In this document: positions 37,157 to 37,842 of the stretch, piece after piece
Numbering within the stretch: position 1 is the stretch's first letter
Layout of the letters: each line of letters starts with the position of its first letter
Source of the DNA: an uncultured Pseudoclavibacter sp.
GTDB taxonomy: Bacteria > Actinomycetota > Actinomycetes > Actinomycetales > Microbacteriaceae
Direction: 5' to 3'
Length of the DNA: 37,842 bases
Assembly (NCBI GenBank): GCA_946221025.1
Contig: CAMIMS010000017.1
Coordinates: 1 to 37,842 of the forward strand
Made by a program: the position numbers and the translations under genes
The notes under the pieces: generated by a model
Database searches by the model: none
Told to the model about the DNA's origin: nothing
The model's input: only the letters and a program-made list of their open reading frames with translations

Positions 37157-37842
37157 CGCGTCACCCCCGCCGGCTGCAGGCGAGCGCCCAGTTCGCGCGC
37201 GACCTGACGCGCTGCCGAAACCGACGAGACCGCTTCTACATCCGGGTTGTAGTTCGTGTTCGTGTTGATGTCGTAGACGACTCGACGCCCATCGGCGGTT
37301 TCGATGAACTCGACGCCCGCGATTTCGATGCCCTCTTCGCGAAGAAACTCGGCGAGTTTGCGGATGAGCGGATCATCCGCGGTGATCTCGTTTCGAACCG
37401 TGAACATGCCGGGCGCCCCGATCTCGCAGGTCGCTGCCGCGAACTGTGCGGTTGGTGCCTCGCCAGGTGCCGGCAGGACGCATGCCTCTGCCGGGCACAG
37501 CTCGAAACTGCCCGCGGATGTGTCGACCCGCACCGCGTACACAAATTCGCCTCCGACGAATTCGGCGCGGGTGATGAACGGTTCGCTCGATGGCACGTAC
37601 TCCTGCAGCAGCTCGATGCCGTCGACCGGGGCCTCAAACTGCGAGGTCTGCACATGCGCGGTGAACTCATCCAGACTGTCGAAGCGCTGCACGCCAAGTC
37701 CCTTGCCGCCCTGGTTGTGCTTGGTGATGAACGGCAGCGGCAGGCGCGAGGCTGCATCGAGGAGCGACGCCCTGCCGGAAACGGCGAAGGTGCGCGGCAC
37801 GTCGAACCCGGCCGCCTGCAGCGCCGCGTACTGTGCGACCTT
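37153..37842 (-). CDS. ATP-grasp ligase, RimK-like, partial (5' end outside window)
   Basis: The frame is open to the right edge (KVAQYAALQAAGF...) so only the C-terminal 229 residues are seen. The ATP-grasp core is clear: the nucleotide-binding lysine and glycine-rich loop in FITKHNQGGKGLGV, the strand IELLQEYVPS, and the metal-binding end YDINTNTNYNP. These suit a RimK-type carboxylate-amine ligase that joins an amino acid or amine to a carboxylate using ATP. A GTG at 37800 is in frame but falls inside the domain. It overlaps the LLM oxidoreductase start by four bases, which suggests a two-step modification of one small molecule; the identity is unknown. Confidence 0.82.
   Translation of the reverse strand, partial: KVAQYAALQAAGFDVPRTFAVSGRASLLDAASRLPLPFITKHNQGGKGLGVQRFDSLDEFTAHVQTSQFEAPVDGIELLQEYVPSSEPFITRAEFVGGEFVYAVRVDTSAGSFELCPAEACVLPAPGEAPTAQFAAATCEIGAPGMFTVRNEITADDPLIRKLAEFLREEGIEIAGVEFIETADGRRVVYDINTNTNYNPDVEAVSSVSAARQVARELGARLQPAGVTR

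Overview
The window is about 37.8 kb of high-GC DNA from an actinobacterium. The gene set (OpcA, RbpA, WhiA, a proofreading-less PolA with a tyrosine in the O-helix, an ANTAR-type response regulator) and the gene order fit the Micrococcales, most likely Microbacteriaceae. The family assignment is inferred from synteny recalled from memory, not from a search. I see no mobile element, CRISPR array, rRNA, phage gene or clear island boundary. Both ends cut through genes.

Layout. (1) 1-2864, minus strand: a transglutaminase-like protein, a short and divergent circularly permuted ATP-grasp protein, and a second transglutaminase-like protein cut by the left edge. (2) 2948-3886, minus: heme farnesyltransferase ctaB, divergent from (3) 4086-12248, plus: tkt, tal, pgi, zwf, opcA, pgl. 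These cover both branches of the pentose phosphate pathway plus phosphoglucose isomerase, in tightly coupled order. (4) 12245-26778, minus: coaE, dps, uvrB, uvrA, uvrC, rapZ, whiA, gap, pgk, tpiA, secG, rbpA, joining nucleotide excision repair, a regulator pair and lower glycolysis. (5) 26915-27541, plus: a DUF4126 membrane protein. (6) 27597-34595, minus: polA, a small hypothetical protein, a DUF885 metallohydrolase-like protein, a frameshifted SRPBCC gene and rpsA. (7) 34718-35185, plus: a PaaI-like thioesterase. (8) 35247-35933, minus: an ANTAR response regulator, divergent from a tRNA-Leu(CAA). (9) 36098-37842, minus: an LLM-class flavin oxidoreductase coupled to an ATP-grasp ligase cut by the right edge.

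Regions 3 and 4 converge on pgl and rbpA, whose stop codons share one CTAG. They carry most of central sugar phosphate metabolism: G6P enters through zwf/opcA/pgl or pgi, pentose phosphates are recycled by tkt/tal, and triose phosphates run through tpiA, gap and pgk. The most unusual signals are the degenerate ATP-grasp gene between two transglutaminases, the LLM/ATP-grasp pair, a one-base frameshift in the SRPBCC gene, a possible CTG start after polA, and -10 boxes suggesting leaderless mRNAs for uvrA, uvrB, polA and the response regulator. Most of the window is a conserved core block; I found no convincing wholly new system. No stretch above 300 bases lacks a gene; the longest gap is the rpsA upstream region (29049-29318).
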